Positions 43,673-52,513 of a stretch of 64,000 nucleotides of DNA are shown one piece after another. Every line of letters begins with the position of its first letter. Positions within the stretch are counted from its first letter, which is position 1. Origin of the DNA: Pseudomonadota bacterium (lineage in GTDB: Bacteria; Pseudomonadota; Alphaproteobacteria; Rhizobiales; Hyphomicrobiaceae). The stretch is from contig JAFAFW010000053.1 in assembly GCA_023423275.1 (NCBI GenBank), positions 1 through 64,000 of the forward strand, given 5' to 3'. The position numbers and the translations under genes were made by a program. Below the pieces are notes generated by a model. That model did not search any database and had not been told where the DNA came from. It was given only the letters and a program-made list of their open reading frames with translations.

Positions 43673-43718
43673 GACAGTCTCTCGACAGGCCTACCCGCGC
43701 GGCTTCGCTGCTGTGAGC

Positions 43719-44687
43719 TTAAGCGCGGGCGCGGGTTTCGGCCGCTGACGCCTTCTTGTTCTCAGTTCCCGACCAGTCGCGCTTGATTCCAAAATAATCG
43801 ATCATCGGCGCTGCAACGAACACGGACGAGTAAGTCCCGATGAGGACGCCGAGCAGCATCGCCAAGGTGAAGTAACGAATGACTTCGCCGCCGAGAATGA
43901 ATAGCGCCAGCAAGACCACGAGCGTCGTCACGCCTGTCAGGATGGTACGCGAAAGCGTCTCGTTGATCGACAGATTGAGCAGCTCGGCCAATTCCATCTT
44001 TTTGTATTTCCGCAAATTTTCGCGGATTCGATCGGAAATCACCACGGTATCGTTGACCGAATAGCCCAGAATTGTCAGCAACGCCGCCACGATCGAGAGG
44101 TCGAAACTGAGCTGGAAGAGCGAGAAAATTCCTGCCACCACGACCACATCGTGCGTCAGCGCAACGATTGTACCGACGGCAAACTGCCACTCGAAGCGGA
44201 ACCAGACGTAAAGAATGATGGCGAGGAGAGACGCCAGAACGGCAATCACGCCGGTTGTCCGCAGCTCACTGGACACCGCGGGTCCCACCACTTCGATGCG
44301 GCGCTGTACGTACCCATCACCCAGGGCCGCAATGACCTTATTGAGCGCTTCCTGTTGGGCTTCCTCGCCGCCCGGCTGCTGCTCGAGACGGATGAGAACA
44401 TCATCCGCGGCACCAAATTCCTGGATCTGCACGTCGCCGAGATCGAGGGCGCCCAGCGTGGTTCGCATCTGCGCGATATCGATGGGGCCTTTCGTCGACT
44501 GCAGCTCGATCATGGAGCCGCCCTTGAAGTCGACGCCATAGTTGAGCCCACGCGTGAACAGCAGCCCCAGCGACACGACGATCGCAATGAGCGAGAGCGC
44601 CACGCAAAGGTTCTTATAACGCATGAACGGCAGACGCAGATCATGCGGGAAAAAGTCGAAGCCTTTGAAGTCCGGTATGAAGCGCAT
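43719..44687 (-). CDS. secF: Protein translocase subunit SecF
   Basis: Inner-membrane Sec accessory subunit of 322 residues with six helices, which with SecD and YajC uses the proton gradient to pull exported proteins through SecYEG. YGVDFKGGSMIELQ (about 50-63) is the family block in the first periplasmic domain. Late GYSVNDTVVISDRIRENLRK and NLSINETLSRTILTG are the SecF signature helices. It starts 15 bases after secD ends. Confidence 0.97.
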   Translation of the reverse strand: MRFIPDFKGFDFFPHDLRLPFMRYKNLCVALSLIAIVVSLGLLFTRGLNYGVDFKGGSMIELQSTKGPIDIAQMRTTLGALDLGDVQIQEFGAADDVLIRLEQQPGGEEAQQEALNKVIAALGDGYVQRRIEVVGPAVSSELRTTGVIAVLASLLAIILYVWFRFEWQFAVGTIVALTHDVVVVAGIFSLFQLSFDLSIVAALLTILGYSVNDTVVISDRIRENLRKYKKMELAELLNLSINETLSRTILTGVTTLVVLLALFILGGEVIRYFTLAMLLGVLIGTYSSVFVAAPMIDYFGIKRDWSGTENKKASAAETRARA

Positions 44688-44702
44688 GCGCGATTATCCT
44701 GT

Positions 44703-46322
44703 TCAGATCGGCACTGCGGCAGCGCGATTTTTCTGCCTGGCCGAGCGCACCCACAGCGCAATGAGCAGCCTCGTTACCGTCACTGCCGTGAACACCGACG
44801 TGAAGATGCCGATGGACAGCGTCACCGCGAACCCACGGATCGGACCCGAACCCAGCCAGAACATGATGATGGCGGCGACCAGCGTCGTGAGCTGCGAGTC
44901 GGCAATGGTCACGATCGCTCGGGTGAAACCGGCGTCGATGGCCGCGATATTGCTCTTGCCGGATCTCAGTTCTTCGCGAATGCGTTCGTAAATGAGCACG
45001 TTCGCATCGACCGCCATACCGATGGTCAGCACGAGACCCGCAATGCCCGGCAAGGTCAGCGCCGTCCCCATGACCGACATGATGGCAACGATCAGGATCG
45101 CGTTCACGATCAGCCCGACAGCCGCAAATACGCCGAACGTTCCGTAGGCAAGCGTCACTAATATCAGCGACGAGACGCCTCCGACGATGAAGGCGAGCGT
45201 TCCGGCCTCAATCGAGTCAGCGCCCAGGGACGGCCCGACGGTGCGCTCCTCGACGATCGTCAGCTTGGCCGGCAGCGCGCCGGAACGGAGCTGGATGGCG
45301 AGATTATTCGCCGTTTCGACGGTGAAGTTGCCCGAGATCTGCCCCGAGCCACCGAGGATCGGCTCGCGAATGACCGGCGCGGACAGCACCTTGTCGTCGA
45401 GCACGATGGCAAACGGCCGCCCGACGTTATCCTGGGTAAAGCGCCCGAACGTCCGCGCGCCGGATTGATTGAAGCGGAAGGAAATGATCGGCTCGTTGGT
45501 GCGCTGGTCGAATCCCGGCTGTGAATCGACGAGTTGATCGCCGCGAACGACCGGCGTTTCGCGCAAGAGATACAGAAAGCCGTCCTGCTCGGCTGACGGA
45601 TAGACCTTGTAACCCGGCGGCGGACGCGAATTGCGCGCCTCCTCGCCGGACATCGTCGGGTGAACGTCGTGGAAGCTGAGGCGCGCCGTTTCGCCGATCA
45701 GCGCCTTGAGCTGTGTCGTATCCTGAAGACCCGGGAACTGGACCACGATGCGATCCCATCCCTGCCGGATGACCGAGGCTTCCGCCGTTCCCAGCGTATC
45801 GATACGCCGCCGGATCGTTTCGATCGACGCGCCGATCGCGTTCGAAACGCGCTGGTGCATACCGGCTTCGGTTGGCTGGAGCGTGATGACGTCGGGAGCC
45901 GAACCGGCCTGCACGGAGATATCTTCACCGGATGTGCCGAGAAGCGCGTTACCGAGCGGCTGGACCAACCCGCGCAGCTCTTTCAGAGCCGCTTCAGCCT
46001 GATCGGTCTGGGCAACCCGGACTTGAACGGCGCCGCCTTGAATGCCAAGGCCTGAAAAGCCGATCTTCGCATCGCGCAGCCTGCGCCGTGCATCGTCACG
46101 CAGCGTTTCGAGCCAGTCGTGGCGGATGTCATTGACATCCATCGACAGCATCAGATGCGCGCCGCCGCGCAAATCCAGGCCGAGGCTCAATTGCCGCTTC
46201 GGCAACCAGTCAGGCCACGATTGAACCGTCTCCTTGGAGAACAGATTGGGGATCGCGAACAGCGTCCCGATCAAGCAGGTCAACGTGATCGCGACGATCT
46301 TCCAGCGCGCGAAGTGAAGCAT
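44703..46322 (-). CDS. secD: Protein translocase subunit SecD
   Basis: Inner-membrane subunit of 539 residues with six helices and a large periplasmic domain (P1). LSLGLDLRGGAHLMLSMD is the conserved first segment. IIVQFPGLQ-type block appears here as IVVQFPGLQDT. RSGALPAKLTIVEERTVGPSLGADSI begins the second half, and GMAVDANVLIYERIREELR contains the proton-pathway Asp. The length fits alphaproteobacterial SecD. It follows yajC by 117 bases and is coupled to secF. Confidence 0.97.
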   Translation of the reverse strand: MLHFARWKIVAITLTCLIGTLFAIPNLFSKETVQSWPDWLPKRQLSLGLDLRGGAHLMLSMDVNDIRHDWLETLRDDARRRLRDAKIGFSGLGIQGGAVQVRVAQTDQAEAALKELRGLVQPLGNALLGTSGEDISVQAGSAPDVITLQPTEAGMHQRVSNAIGASIETIRRRIDTLGTAEASVIRQGWDRIVVQFPGLQDTTQLKALIGETARLSFHDVHPTMSGEEARNSRPPPGYKVYPSAEQDGFLYLLRETPVVRGDQLVDSQPGFDQRTNEPIISFRFNQSGARTFGRFTQDNVGRPFAIVLDDKVLSAPVIREPILGGSGQISGNFTVETANNLAIQLRSGALPAKLTIVEERTVGPSLGADSIEAGTLAFIVGGVSSLILVTLAYGTFGVFAAVGLIVNAILIVAIMSVMGTALTLPGIAGLVLTIGMAVDANVLIYERIREELRSGKSNIAAIDAGFTRAIVTIADSQLTTLVAAIIMFWLGSGPIRGFAVTLSIGIFTSVFTAVTVTRLLIALWVRSARQKNRAAAVPI

Positions 46323-46439
46323 GAACCGTTCAATCCTCTCGGCACCTTAGCCCACACGGCAGGGACCGTATTCCGGGCAGTCATGTGGGCAACTCATCTG
46401 AGAATGTCCACTCACTGCCCACGGCCGCGCCCGGTGAGG

Positions 46440-46772
46440 TCAGGCCCCTTCCTTTACGGGATCGCCTTTTGCCCGCACCTCGGCAACGGTTGCCTTGATC
46501 ACGCGAATGCGGGTCTGGTCTGCGATTTCGACCTCGATCTCGTTGTCGTCCTTGACCTTGGTCACCTTGCCGATAATACCACCAGCAGTCACCACCGTGT
46601 CACCGCGACGAATATTGGCCACCATCTCCCGGTGCTGCTTCGCGCGCTGCTGCTGCGGCCTGAACAACAGAAAATAGAAAATTACGAACATCAACAGAAT
46701 AGGCACAAGCTGCAGCATGAAGTCGCTGCCCCCACCACCAGGAACTTGTGCGAAGGCTGGTGAAATGAACAT
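46440..46772 (-). CDS. yajC: Preprotein translocase subunit YajC
   Basis: Single-pass membrane protein of 110 residues that accompanies SecDF. After a short N-terminus (SPAFAQVPGG) the helix LVPILLMFVIFYFLLFRPQQQR leads to KQHREMVANIRRGDTVVTAGGIIGKV, the YajC hallmark, and then a charged tail. I chose the ATG at 46772 because the extra 44 codons of the longer frame (to 46904) are not YajC-like. It heads the sec gene line and is divergent from the DUF815 ATPase. Confidence 0.95.
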   Translation of the reverse strand: MFISPAFAQVPGGGGSDFMLQLVPILLMFVIFYFLLFRPQQQRAKQHREMVANIRRGDTVVTAGGIIGKVTKVKDDNEIEVEIADQTRIRVIKATVAEVRAKGDPVKEGA

Positions 46773-47020
46773 TGAGATCCGTCCTCGGCGGCGCGCCGGC
46801 AAATAGTTAATCCACCCAGCGGTGGATCCACTGGGCAGAACCGGTCTGATTGCGCCGCGACTATAGTGGCACGCCACCGCTTTGCAAGATAATCGGGGCC
46901 ACATTCCGCCGCTGGACCAGGGTCTGCGTGACGTCGCGCATGGCGTCGACTATAGAACCCGGCACGCAAGCTGTCTTTCGAACAGCATCAGGAACACTTT
47001 TGCCGATCGAGCGCCCTTTC

Positions 47021-47917
47021 ATGACGTCCAAGACCCCATCCAGCACCGAAATCGCCCTCCTCGAGCGAATCGCCATTGCGCTCGAACGCCTCGCCCCTCC
47101 CGGCAAGAAGGCCGCCGACCTCGACTCCGCCGAAGCCTTCGTCTGGCGGGCCGACCCGGAAGGCTTCCTGCCTGTGCGTCAGGTCAACCGGGTGCCCCTC
47201 GGGCTGCTCAAAGGATTGGGTCACCGGGCAGACCAGCTCCTCGACAACACGGAGCGCTTCGCCAAGGGCCTGCCTGCCAACAACGCCCTGTTGTGGGGCG
47301 CACGCGGCATGGGCAAATCCTCGCTCGTGAAGGCGGCCCATGCGGAAGTGCGCCGGCGTCTCGGCCTGGGCAAGACGCCCGGCGCGCCCGACCTCAAGCT
47401 GGTCGAGATCCATCGCGAGGACATCAGTTCGCTTCCAAGCTGCCTCGCCTACATCCGCGAAAGCCACCATCACTTCATCGTATTCTGTGACGACCTATCG
47501 TTCGATAACGACGACACGAGCTACAAGTCGCTGAAAGCGGTGCTCGATGGCGGCATCGAGGGACGGCCGGACAACGTCATCTTCTATGCCACCTCCAACC
47601 GCCGCCATCTGATGCCGCGCCACATGATGGAGAATGAGCGCTCGACCGCCATCAACCCATCGGAGGCTGTCGAGGAGAAAGTGTCGCTGTCGGACCGTTT
47701 CGGTCTTTGGCTCGGGTTCCATAACGGCACCCAGGATGACTACCTCGATATGATCCGGGGCTATGCCGACTATCACGGCCTCAAGATCAGCGACGAGGAA
47801 CTGGTCCGCGATGCACTCGAATGGTCGATGACACGCGGCGGCCGATCGGGCCGCGTGGCGTGGCAGTACATCCAGGATCTGGCCGGACGCCTGGGTCAGA
47901 AGCTCAAGGTCGAGTGA
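47021..47917 (+). CDS. DUF815-type P-loop ATPase
   Basis: AAA-like ATPase of 298 residues. NNALLWGARGMGKSSLVKA (about residues 86-104) is Walker A, HFIVFCDDLSFD is Walker B, and VIFYATSNRRHLMPRHM is sensor 1. LLKGLGHRADQLLDNTERFAKGLPAN is the family block before the P-loop. The ATG at 47021 is preferred; the open frame begins at 46850, inside the region upstream of yajC. Its 3' end overlaps the convergent kinase-fusion gene by 14 bases. Its location beside yajC is typical in this order, but the function is not known. Confidence 0.87.
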   Translation: MTSKTPSSTEIALLERIAIALERLAPPGKKAADLDSAEAFVWRADPEGFLPVRQVNRVPLGLLKGLGHRADQLLDNTERFAKGLPANNALLWGARGMGKSSLVKAAHAEVRRRLGLGKTPGAPDLKLVEIHREDISSLPSCLAYIRESHHHFIVFCDDLSFDNDDTSYKSLKAVLDGGIEGRPDNVIFYATSNRRHLMPRHMMENERSTAINPSEAVEEKVSLSDRFGLWLGFHNGTQDDYLDMIRGYADYHGLKISDEELVRDALEWSMTRGGRSGRVAWQYIQDLAGRLGQKLKVE

Positions 47918-49472
47918 TCTCACCCCGGAGGACGGCATTGGCCGCTTCAGCCGTCCTCTCGATATCTTGCCCGGCGTCGATCACCGTCCAGCGGCCGGAG
48001 AGTTCGCCAAGGTCATAATCAAGCTGCTGCCGGACGACGTCGACGGTAGCATCGGAGGCATCGTTGCGCCGGTCCGTGACGCGGCTCATCATCGTTTCCG
48101 GGGAAGCCTTCAGCCACAACCCGCGTAACGATACCCCGAGAACAGCGGCCGCTTCCTCCAGCCGATCGCGCTCGTGGGCACGCGCATAAACGGCATCGAC
48201 GATCACGGAGTGCCCGGCGGCAAGCGCGCGCTGCGCCTTCTCGATGAGTATCTCGTACACCCTCGCAGCGGCCTCCGGGGTATAGGCCTCCGCGCCGAGC
48301 CGCTCGGTCTCGCCGGCGCCGAATAGGCTCTTGCGCTCCAGATCACTGCGCAGATGCAGCGCGCCCGGTGCCGGGGCAAATTCCGGAGCCAACCGCGCCG
48401 CCAGTGTCGACTTGCCGGTTCCGGACAATCCCGCGACGGCAATCAACTGAGGCGGGGCCGGATCGAGATAACCGAGCGCCGCCGCCAGATAGCCCTGGGC
48501 AGTCTCGATATCCATCTTGTCTTGGCTCTGCCTTGCGCGCTCCGCCGTCACCATGGCTCTGACGCCTGCGCGCAATCCCATGAACAGCGGCAAGGACGCC
48601 AATCCGTCCACGTCGCTGAGCACACCCGAACGCCACAGATAGCGATTGAGAACGATGTTGGCGGCCTTGCGCAAACCGCGATGATCGAGATCCATCAGGA
48701 GAAACGCCAGATCATAGAGTGTATCGATGCGCGCAATCTCCTCATCGAATTCGATCGCATCGAACAGCATCGGCCGACCGTTCCAAAGCACGATGTTTCC
48801 GAGATGCGAATCCCCATGGCAGCGGCGCACGAAGCCTTCCGCGGCGCGTCGGTCGAGCAGATCCGAAACGCGCACGTGCTGATCCAGCGCACGCGTCTTG
48901 AACTGTTCAGCCTGATCTGCAGGGAGTGTCGGAACCTGCCCGGCGATGTTGTCGGCCAGCGCGACGGCATGTTCCCTCATCCGCGCCGCAGAGTTGCACG
49001 CAGCGATCCGTTCGGCCCGCGTGTGGCTCTCGAAGGCGACATCGGCGAGATCGCGCGCCAAAGCCTCCGTGACGCCCTCGTGCGCGGCGATCCAGGCCAG
49101 AAGTGTTTCCTGCGGAAACCGGCGCATGTGGACGGCCCATTCGACCGGCTCGCCACCATTGCCGATCGCCAAGCCACCATCCCGCTGCCGGGTGATGGGA
49201 ACACAGCCGAGATAGAGCTCCGGCGCCCAGGTTCTGTTGACCTCGACCTCCCGGCGGCACACGGCCTCGCGCTTCGTCAACGTTGAAAAATCCATGTACG
49301 GATAGGCAACAGCGCGCTTGATCTTCCAGGCCTCGTCCCCGGCCAGAAAAACCATGGCGCCGTGAGTATCGAGCCGTTCAACCCGCTCAGGCCGAACCGG
49401 ATAACTGGCGGGGTCGGACAGAAAAGCCTCGACCTCGGTTTGATCGCCCTCCGGGGTTTCGGCCGTTGTCAT
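47904..49472 (-). CDS. Aminoglycoside-phosphotransferase-like + P-loop kinase fusion
   Basis: Two-domain cytoplasmic protein of about 522 residues. The N-terminal 330 residues are a protein-kinase-like/APH domain: WKIKRAVAYPYMDFST with the ATP-lysine area, CHGDSHLGNIVL (catalytic loop HGDxHxxN) and LFDAIEFDEEIARIDTLYDLAFL (DFD-like metal site). The C-terminal 180 residues are a gluconate/chloramphenicol-kinase-like P-loop kinase: VAGLSGTGKSTLAARLA and LHLRSDLERKSLFG. This APH-kinase pairing is a known family in proteobacteria, with no firm substrate. The ATG at 49472 avoids the overlap with the next gene that a start at 49520 would cause. Confidence 0.86.
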   Translation of the reverse strand: MTTAETPEGDQTEVEAFLSDPASYPVRPERVERLDTHGAMVFLAGDEAWKIKRAVAYPYMDFSTLTKREAVCRREVEVNRTWAPELYLGCVPITRQRDGGLAIGNGGEPVEWAVHMRRFPQETLLAWIAAHEGVTEALARDLADVAFESHTRAERIAACNSAARMREHAVALADNIAGQVPTLPADQAEQFKTRALDQHVRVSDLLDRRAAEGFVRRCHGDSHLGNIVLWNGRPMLFDAIEFDEEIARIDTLYDLAFLLMDLDHRGLRKAANIVLNRYLWRSGVLSDVDGLASLPLFMGLRAGVRAMVTAERARQSQDKMDIETAQGYLAAALGYLDPAPPQLIAVAGLSGTGKSTLAARLAPEFAPAPGALHLRSDLERKSLFGAGETERLGAEAYTPEAAARVYEILIEKAQRALAAGHSVIVDAVYARAHERDRLEEAAAVLGVSLRGLWLKASPETMMSRVTDRRNDASDATVDVVRQQLDYDLGELSGRWTVIDAGQDIERTAEAANAVLRGEITRP

Positions 49473-49498
49473 CCCGCTCAAATCCTCGCGCGATGCGC

Positions 49499-49792
49499 TC
49501 AGCACACCGTCGGCTGGCACAACTGAATCTCAAACTTCATATGGGGCCGCGGACGGGTGAAGTCGAACTCCCGGCCGTCAACACACCGCACCCGCCCTTC
49601 CAGGCCCGTATATCCCGCCAGGGGCACCTCCCGCACCCAGAGCAATTCGCGGAACTGGCATTTTTTCTCGCTGACGAGCATCTGCTGAAGCACCGTCTGC
49701 CAAGATGTATCGCTATCGGCCCCGAAGGCCGGAGAAGCAAGCCCGACCATGAGCGCCACTATCGACAGTGTGATGCAATTTTCCGACGTCAT
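49499..49792 (-). CDS. Small exported protein of unknown function
   Basis: Protein of 97 residues with a signal peptide of about 24 residues (TLSIVALMVGLASPAFG, cleaved near FGA). The mature part is about 73 residues with three cysteines (KKCQFR, RVRCVDG, QLCQPTVC also adds a terminal one), so disulfides are likely in the periplasm. EGRVRCVDGREFDFTRPRP is a noticeable beta-rich segment. It precedes the kinase-fusion gene by 26 bases on the same strand. I do not recognise the family. Confidence 0.68.
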   Translation of the reverse strand: MTSENCITLSIVALMVGLASPAFGADSDTSWQTVLQQMLVSEKKCQFRELLWVREVPLAGYTGLEGRVRCVDGREFDFTRPRPHMKFEIQLCQPTVC

Positions 49793-49925
49793 AGGAAACT
49801 CCCGCCGCTATCAGGAATTCGTTTTTCAATGACAGCCCCGGCAGGCACCTTGACCTTCATCAAGGCGGGTTCGGGCGCCGCACAGCAATCGTGGATGCAG
49901 GCTCCGCCAGCAGAAGGGACATGCC

Positions 49926-50756
49926 ATGTCCTACAAGACCATCTTGATGCATCTGAACCACGAGCAGCGGACGAAACAGGTTCTCGCTGCCGGCAATCAG
50001 ATTGCCACCGCCTTCGGGGCTCACTTGATCGGACTTCATGTGTTCCCGGCGTATCGGCTACGCCCGCCGATCCCGGTTCCTCTCGGTCGCGATGTGCTCG
50101 GCAACATCACCGCACAGGTCAACGCCGAGACGGGCCGGATCAAAGCCCAGTTCGATGACGCGACCGCAGGACATCCGTTCGTCGCCGAATGGCGCTCCAT
50201 AACCTCTGAACGCCGGGACCCGGCCGAAATCGTGATGGATCATGGGCGGGCGGCCGACCTGATCATCGCCAGCCAGGCAGACCGAAGCTGGCCGCTCTCT
50301 CCGATTCTGGACTTTCCGGACAGGCTCGCCGTTGAGAGCGGACGGCCGGTTCTTGTCGTGCCGACGAGCGGTCTGTTCGAGCACCTGCCGAAGACGATCA
50401 CGCTGGCGTGGAACGGACGGCGCGAGGCCGCGCGCGCCGTCGCCGACGCCATGCCGCTTCTCAAGAAGGCGGAGCAGGTTCACGTCCTCTCCGTCACCGG
50501 CGATACGAACGAAGGCAGCCTTCCCGATACCGAACTGGCAGCATCTCTCGCCCGTCATGGCGTGAACGTGTCGGTGAACACGCTACAGGCATCGGATGCG
50601 ACCACCGGCGAAGAAATCGCGCGGCGCGCCGCCGAACGGTCCGAGTTGCTCGTGATGGGTGCTTACGGACACTCGCGGCTCCGTGAATTCGTACTCGGCG
50701 GCGTCACGCGCCATATGCTGAGGTCCATGACCATTCCGGTCATATTCTCGCATTGA
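49926..50756 (+). CDS. Universal stress protein, two-domain
   Basis: Tandem UspA protein of 276 residues. The first half starts YKTILMHLNHEQRTKQVLAAG, and the second starts HLPKTITLAWNGRREAARAVADAMPLL. The end has SELLVMGAYGHSRLREFVLGGVTRHMLRSM, which contains the ATP-binding G-x2-G-x9-G-S/T-like loop of Usp domains. The first domain lacks that motif and is probably structural. Two-domain Usp proteins bind ATP or act in stress survival. No neighbour hints at a specific role. Confidence 0.88.
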   Translation: MSYKTILMHLNHEQRTKQVLAAGNQIATAFGAHLIGLHVFPAYRLRPPIPVPLGRDVLGNITAQVNAETGRIKAQFDDATAGHPFVAEWRSITSERRDPAEIVMDHGRAADLIIASQADRSWPLSPILDFPDRLAVESGRPVLVVPTSGLFEHLPKTITLAWNGRREAARAVADAMPLLKKAEQVHVLSVTGDTNEGSLPDTELAASLARHGVNVSVNTLQASDATTGEEIARRAAERSELLVMGAYGHSRLREFVLGGVTRHMLRSMTIPVIFSH

Positions 50757-51232
50757 ACTCCAGCAGCATACGCGCGGTGACAGAGACAGGTCTGCTCACA
50801 TCGTCATGTAGTGCAGCCTCTGCGCGCTGTTCGCTCCGCCAATAAAGACTTTGGCAAGCGGGCGTCGCCGGCGTCGCCGCGTTCACAGTGGCCCGCGCTT
50901 CATGGTTCCACGCAACATGGCTAATGAGCCGTGAATCCTGCACGGTCAATGCGAAGCACGGCGCTTATCTCCGCGTTACAATTTGATGTTTGATAGCTGG
51001 GCTCAACGGGTCCGGCACAGCGGATGTCTTGCAGCAATCGGCGACCGACCTAACACGAGCTTCGCCTTCTTCATCAGCATGCGTTCATTTTTGATGGATA
51101 TAGTGCCGCGACAAACATTTGGAGCTTCTCATTTCGCGACTCTCACCAATACGCGGACTTGGCATGTAGTTGATCAAGCAATTGTACGAGCGCTGGTCCA
51201 ACCGGCGGCGATAGAGGGGGAAATAAAACGTC
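50757..51232. other. Gene-free stretch ahead of the DUF2189 gene
   Basis: About 475 bases with lower GC than the surroundings and no convincing gene, tRNA or strong hairpin. Short frames exist on both strands but have no family features or good ribosome sites. The end contains an AGAGGGGGAAAT ribosome-binding-like site just before the ATG of the DUF2189 gene, so its promoter probably lies here. Confidence 0.4.
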
Positions 51233-52054
51233 ATGGCCAATCAGGCGGTTCAACCCGGGCCGGTTCCCAGAGGTCGACCCTTGGCCGAAATCCGCATACG
51301 CCGTATTAGGCTCAGCGCGCCTTTTGGTTGGCTGGCTGCGGGATGGCGCGACCTCTGGGCTGCCCCCCAAATAAGCCTGCTCTACGGCGCAGCCTTTGCG
51401 GCGTTGGCCCTCGCAATGGCCGCCGGCCTGCTACAATTCGGACTGCAGTCGCTGATCCTCGCGCTCGGCGGCGGCTTTTTGCTGATCGGCCCGCTGGTGG
51501 CGGTAGGCCTTTACGAGACCAGTCGCCGCCTTGAAGCGGGAGAGCCCGTCACCCTCGCGACGGTTGCGCGCGCCGGCAGCAAAGCTCCAATTCAGCTCGC
51601 CCTTTTCGGGATCATTCTGGTTCTGGCCTACGTGATCTGGGTGCACCTTGCCTTCATGCTCTTTACGCTGTTCATGGATGGCCAGGCCGTACCGCCCGCC
51701 AGTGAGTTCGTCCCCTTGCTGCTATTCAGCTCGCATGGGCTCAGCCTGCTCGCCGTCGGCACGACGGTGGGGGGCGTGATTGCCGGATTCGTCTTCACAA
51801 TCTCCGCGATCTCGGTGCCGCTGCTGATGACGCGTCAAGTCGACGTGATCTCCGCCATGGCTGCGAGCGCGGAAGCGGTGGTTCTCAATCTGAAGCCGAT
51901 GATGCTATGGGCGGCGCTGATCGCCAGTCTGATCGCGCTCGGCCTGTCGACGTTCTTTATCGGCTTGATGTTTGCCTTCCCGCTGATCGGGCACGCAACC
52001 TGGCATGCCTACCGCAGCCTCGTGGAAGGCCGGATCCCGCGGGATTTCGGCTGA
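51233..52054 (+). CDS. DUF2189 integral membrane protein (copy 2)
   Basis: Inner-membrane protein of 273 residues with about six helices and a basic cytoplasmic start (LAEIRIRRIRLSAPFGWLAAGWRDL). It shares with copy 1 at 25739-26536 the block IGPLVAVGLYETSRRLEAGEP, the late FTISAISVPLLMTRQVDVISAMA and the end FPLIGHATWHAYRSLVEG. The two genes are diverged paralogues. The end is 25 bases from the convergent CDGSH gene. Function not established. Confidence 0.87.
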   Translation: MANQAVQPGPVPRGRPLAEIRIRRIRLSAPFGWLAAGWRDLWAAPQISLLYGAAFAALALAMAAGLLQFGLQSLILALGGGFLLIGPLVAVGLYETSRRLEAGEPVTLATVARAGSKAPIQLALFGIILVLAYVIWVHLAFMLFTLFMDGQAVPPASEFVPLLLFSSHGLSLLAVGTTVGGVIAGFVFTISAISVPLLMTRQVDVISAMAASAEAVVLNLKPMMLWAALIASLIALGLSTFFIGLMFAFPLIGHATWHAYRSLVEGRIPRDFG

Positions 52055-52078
52055 CTGAGCCCGGCCGGAAGCTTCCGC

Positions 52079-52321
52079 TTACAGCAAGAGATGAGAGCCG
52101 TCGCAGAACGGGGGATCATCGGTCGACTTGCATCCGCACAGATTCACGACACCCGTCGTCTCGGCGACAAACCGGACCGGCTCGATACCGGTTCCTTTAT
52201 GTGATCCATCACAGAACGGCTGGCGTCCGGACCGGCCGCACGAGCACCACAAATAGGCCCGGCCCTCGGTCAGCTCGACCTGATAAGGCCCCGTCTGCGC
52301 TACGATCGGTTCGTCGGCCAT
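52079..52321 (-). CDS. Tandem CDGSH iron-sulfur protein
   Basis: Small protein of 80 residues with two CDGSH motifs: CSCGRSGRQPFCDGSH and CGCKSTDDPPFCDGSH. Each supplies the three Cys and one His that hold a redox-active [2Fe-2S] cluster in mitoNEET-type proteins. The start TGPYQVELTEGRAYLW is the usual beta-strand before the first motif. I chose the ATG at 52321; the frame extends upstream to 52432 but that part is not conserved-looking. No membrane anchor, so it is cytoplasmic. Electron partner unknown. Confidence 0.93.
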   Translation of the reverse strand: MADEPIVAQTGPYQVELTEGRAYLWCSCGRSGRQPFCDGSHKGTGIEPVRFVAETTGVVNLCGCKSTDDPPFCDGSHLLL

Positions 52322-52513
52322 CCCCTGCATCCCCCAGGATATCTGCCGCGCAACGCGGCAACCTGTGATCGATTCCACTTGCCGGCAGGATAACGCAAGT
52401 TGCCGCCACGTCGCCTGCTCCGATGGTCGCAAGCCCGCCCAGCGCGCTTTTTTCTACTTCACGGCTATCCTCTGCTATGAGAGAGCAGAAACAACAATCC
52501 CAAAGGAGCAACC

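Noticed and set aside
50740..51309. Short open frames on both strands in the gene-free stretch before the second DUF2189 gene.
   Set aside because: No family features, low-quality ribosome sites, overlap with flanking genes, and composition like non-coding DNA.
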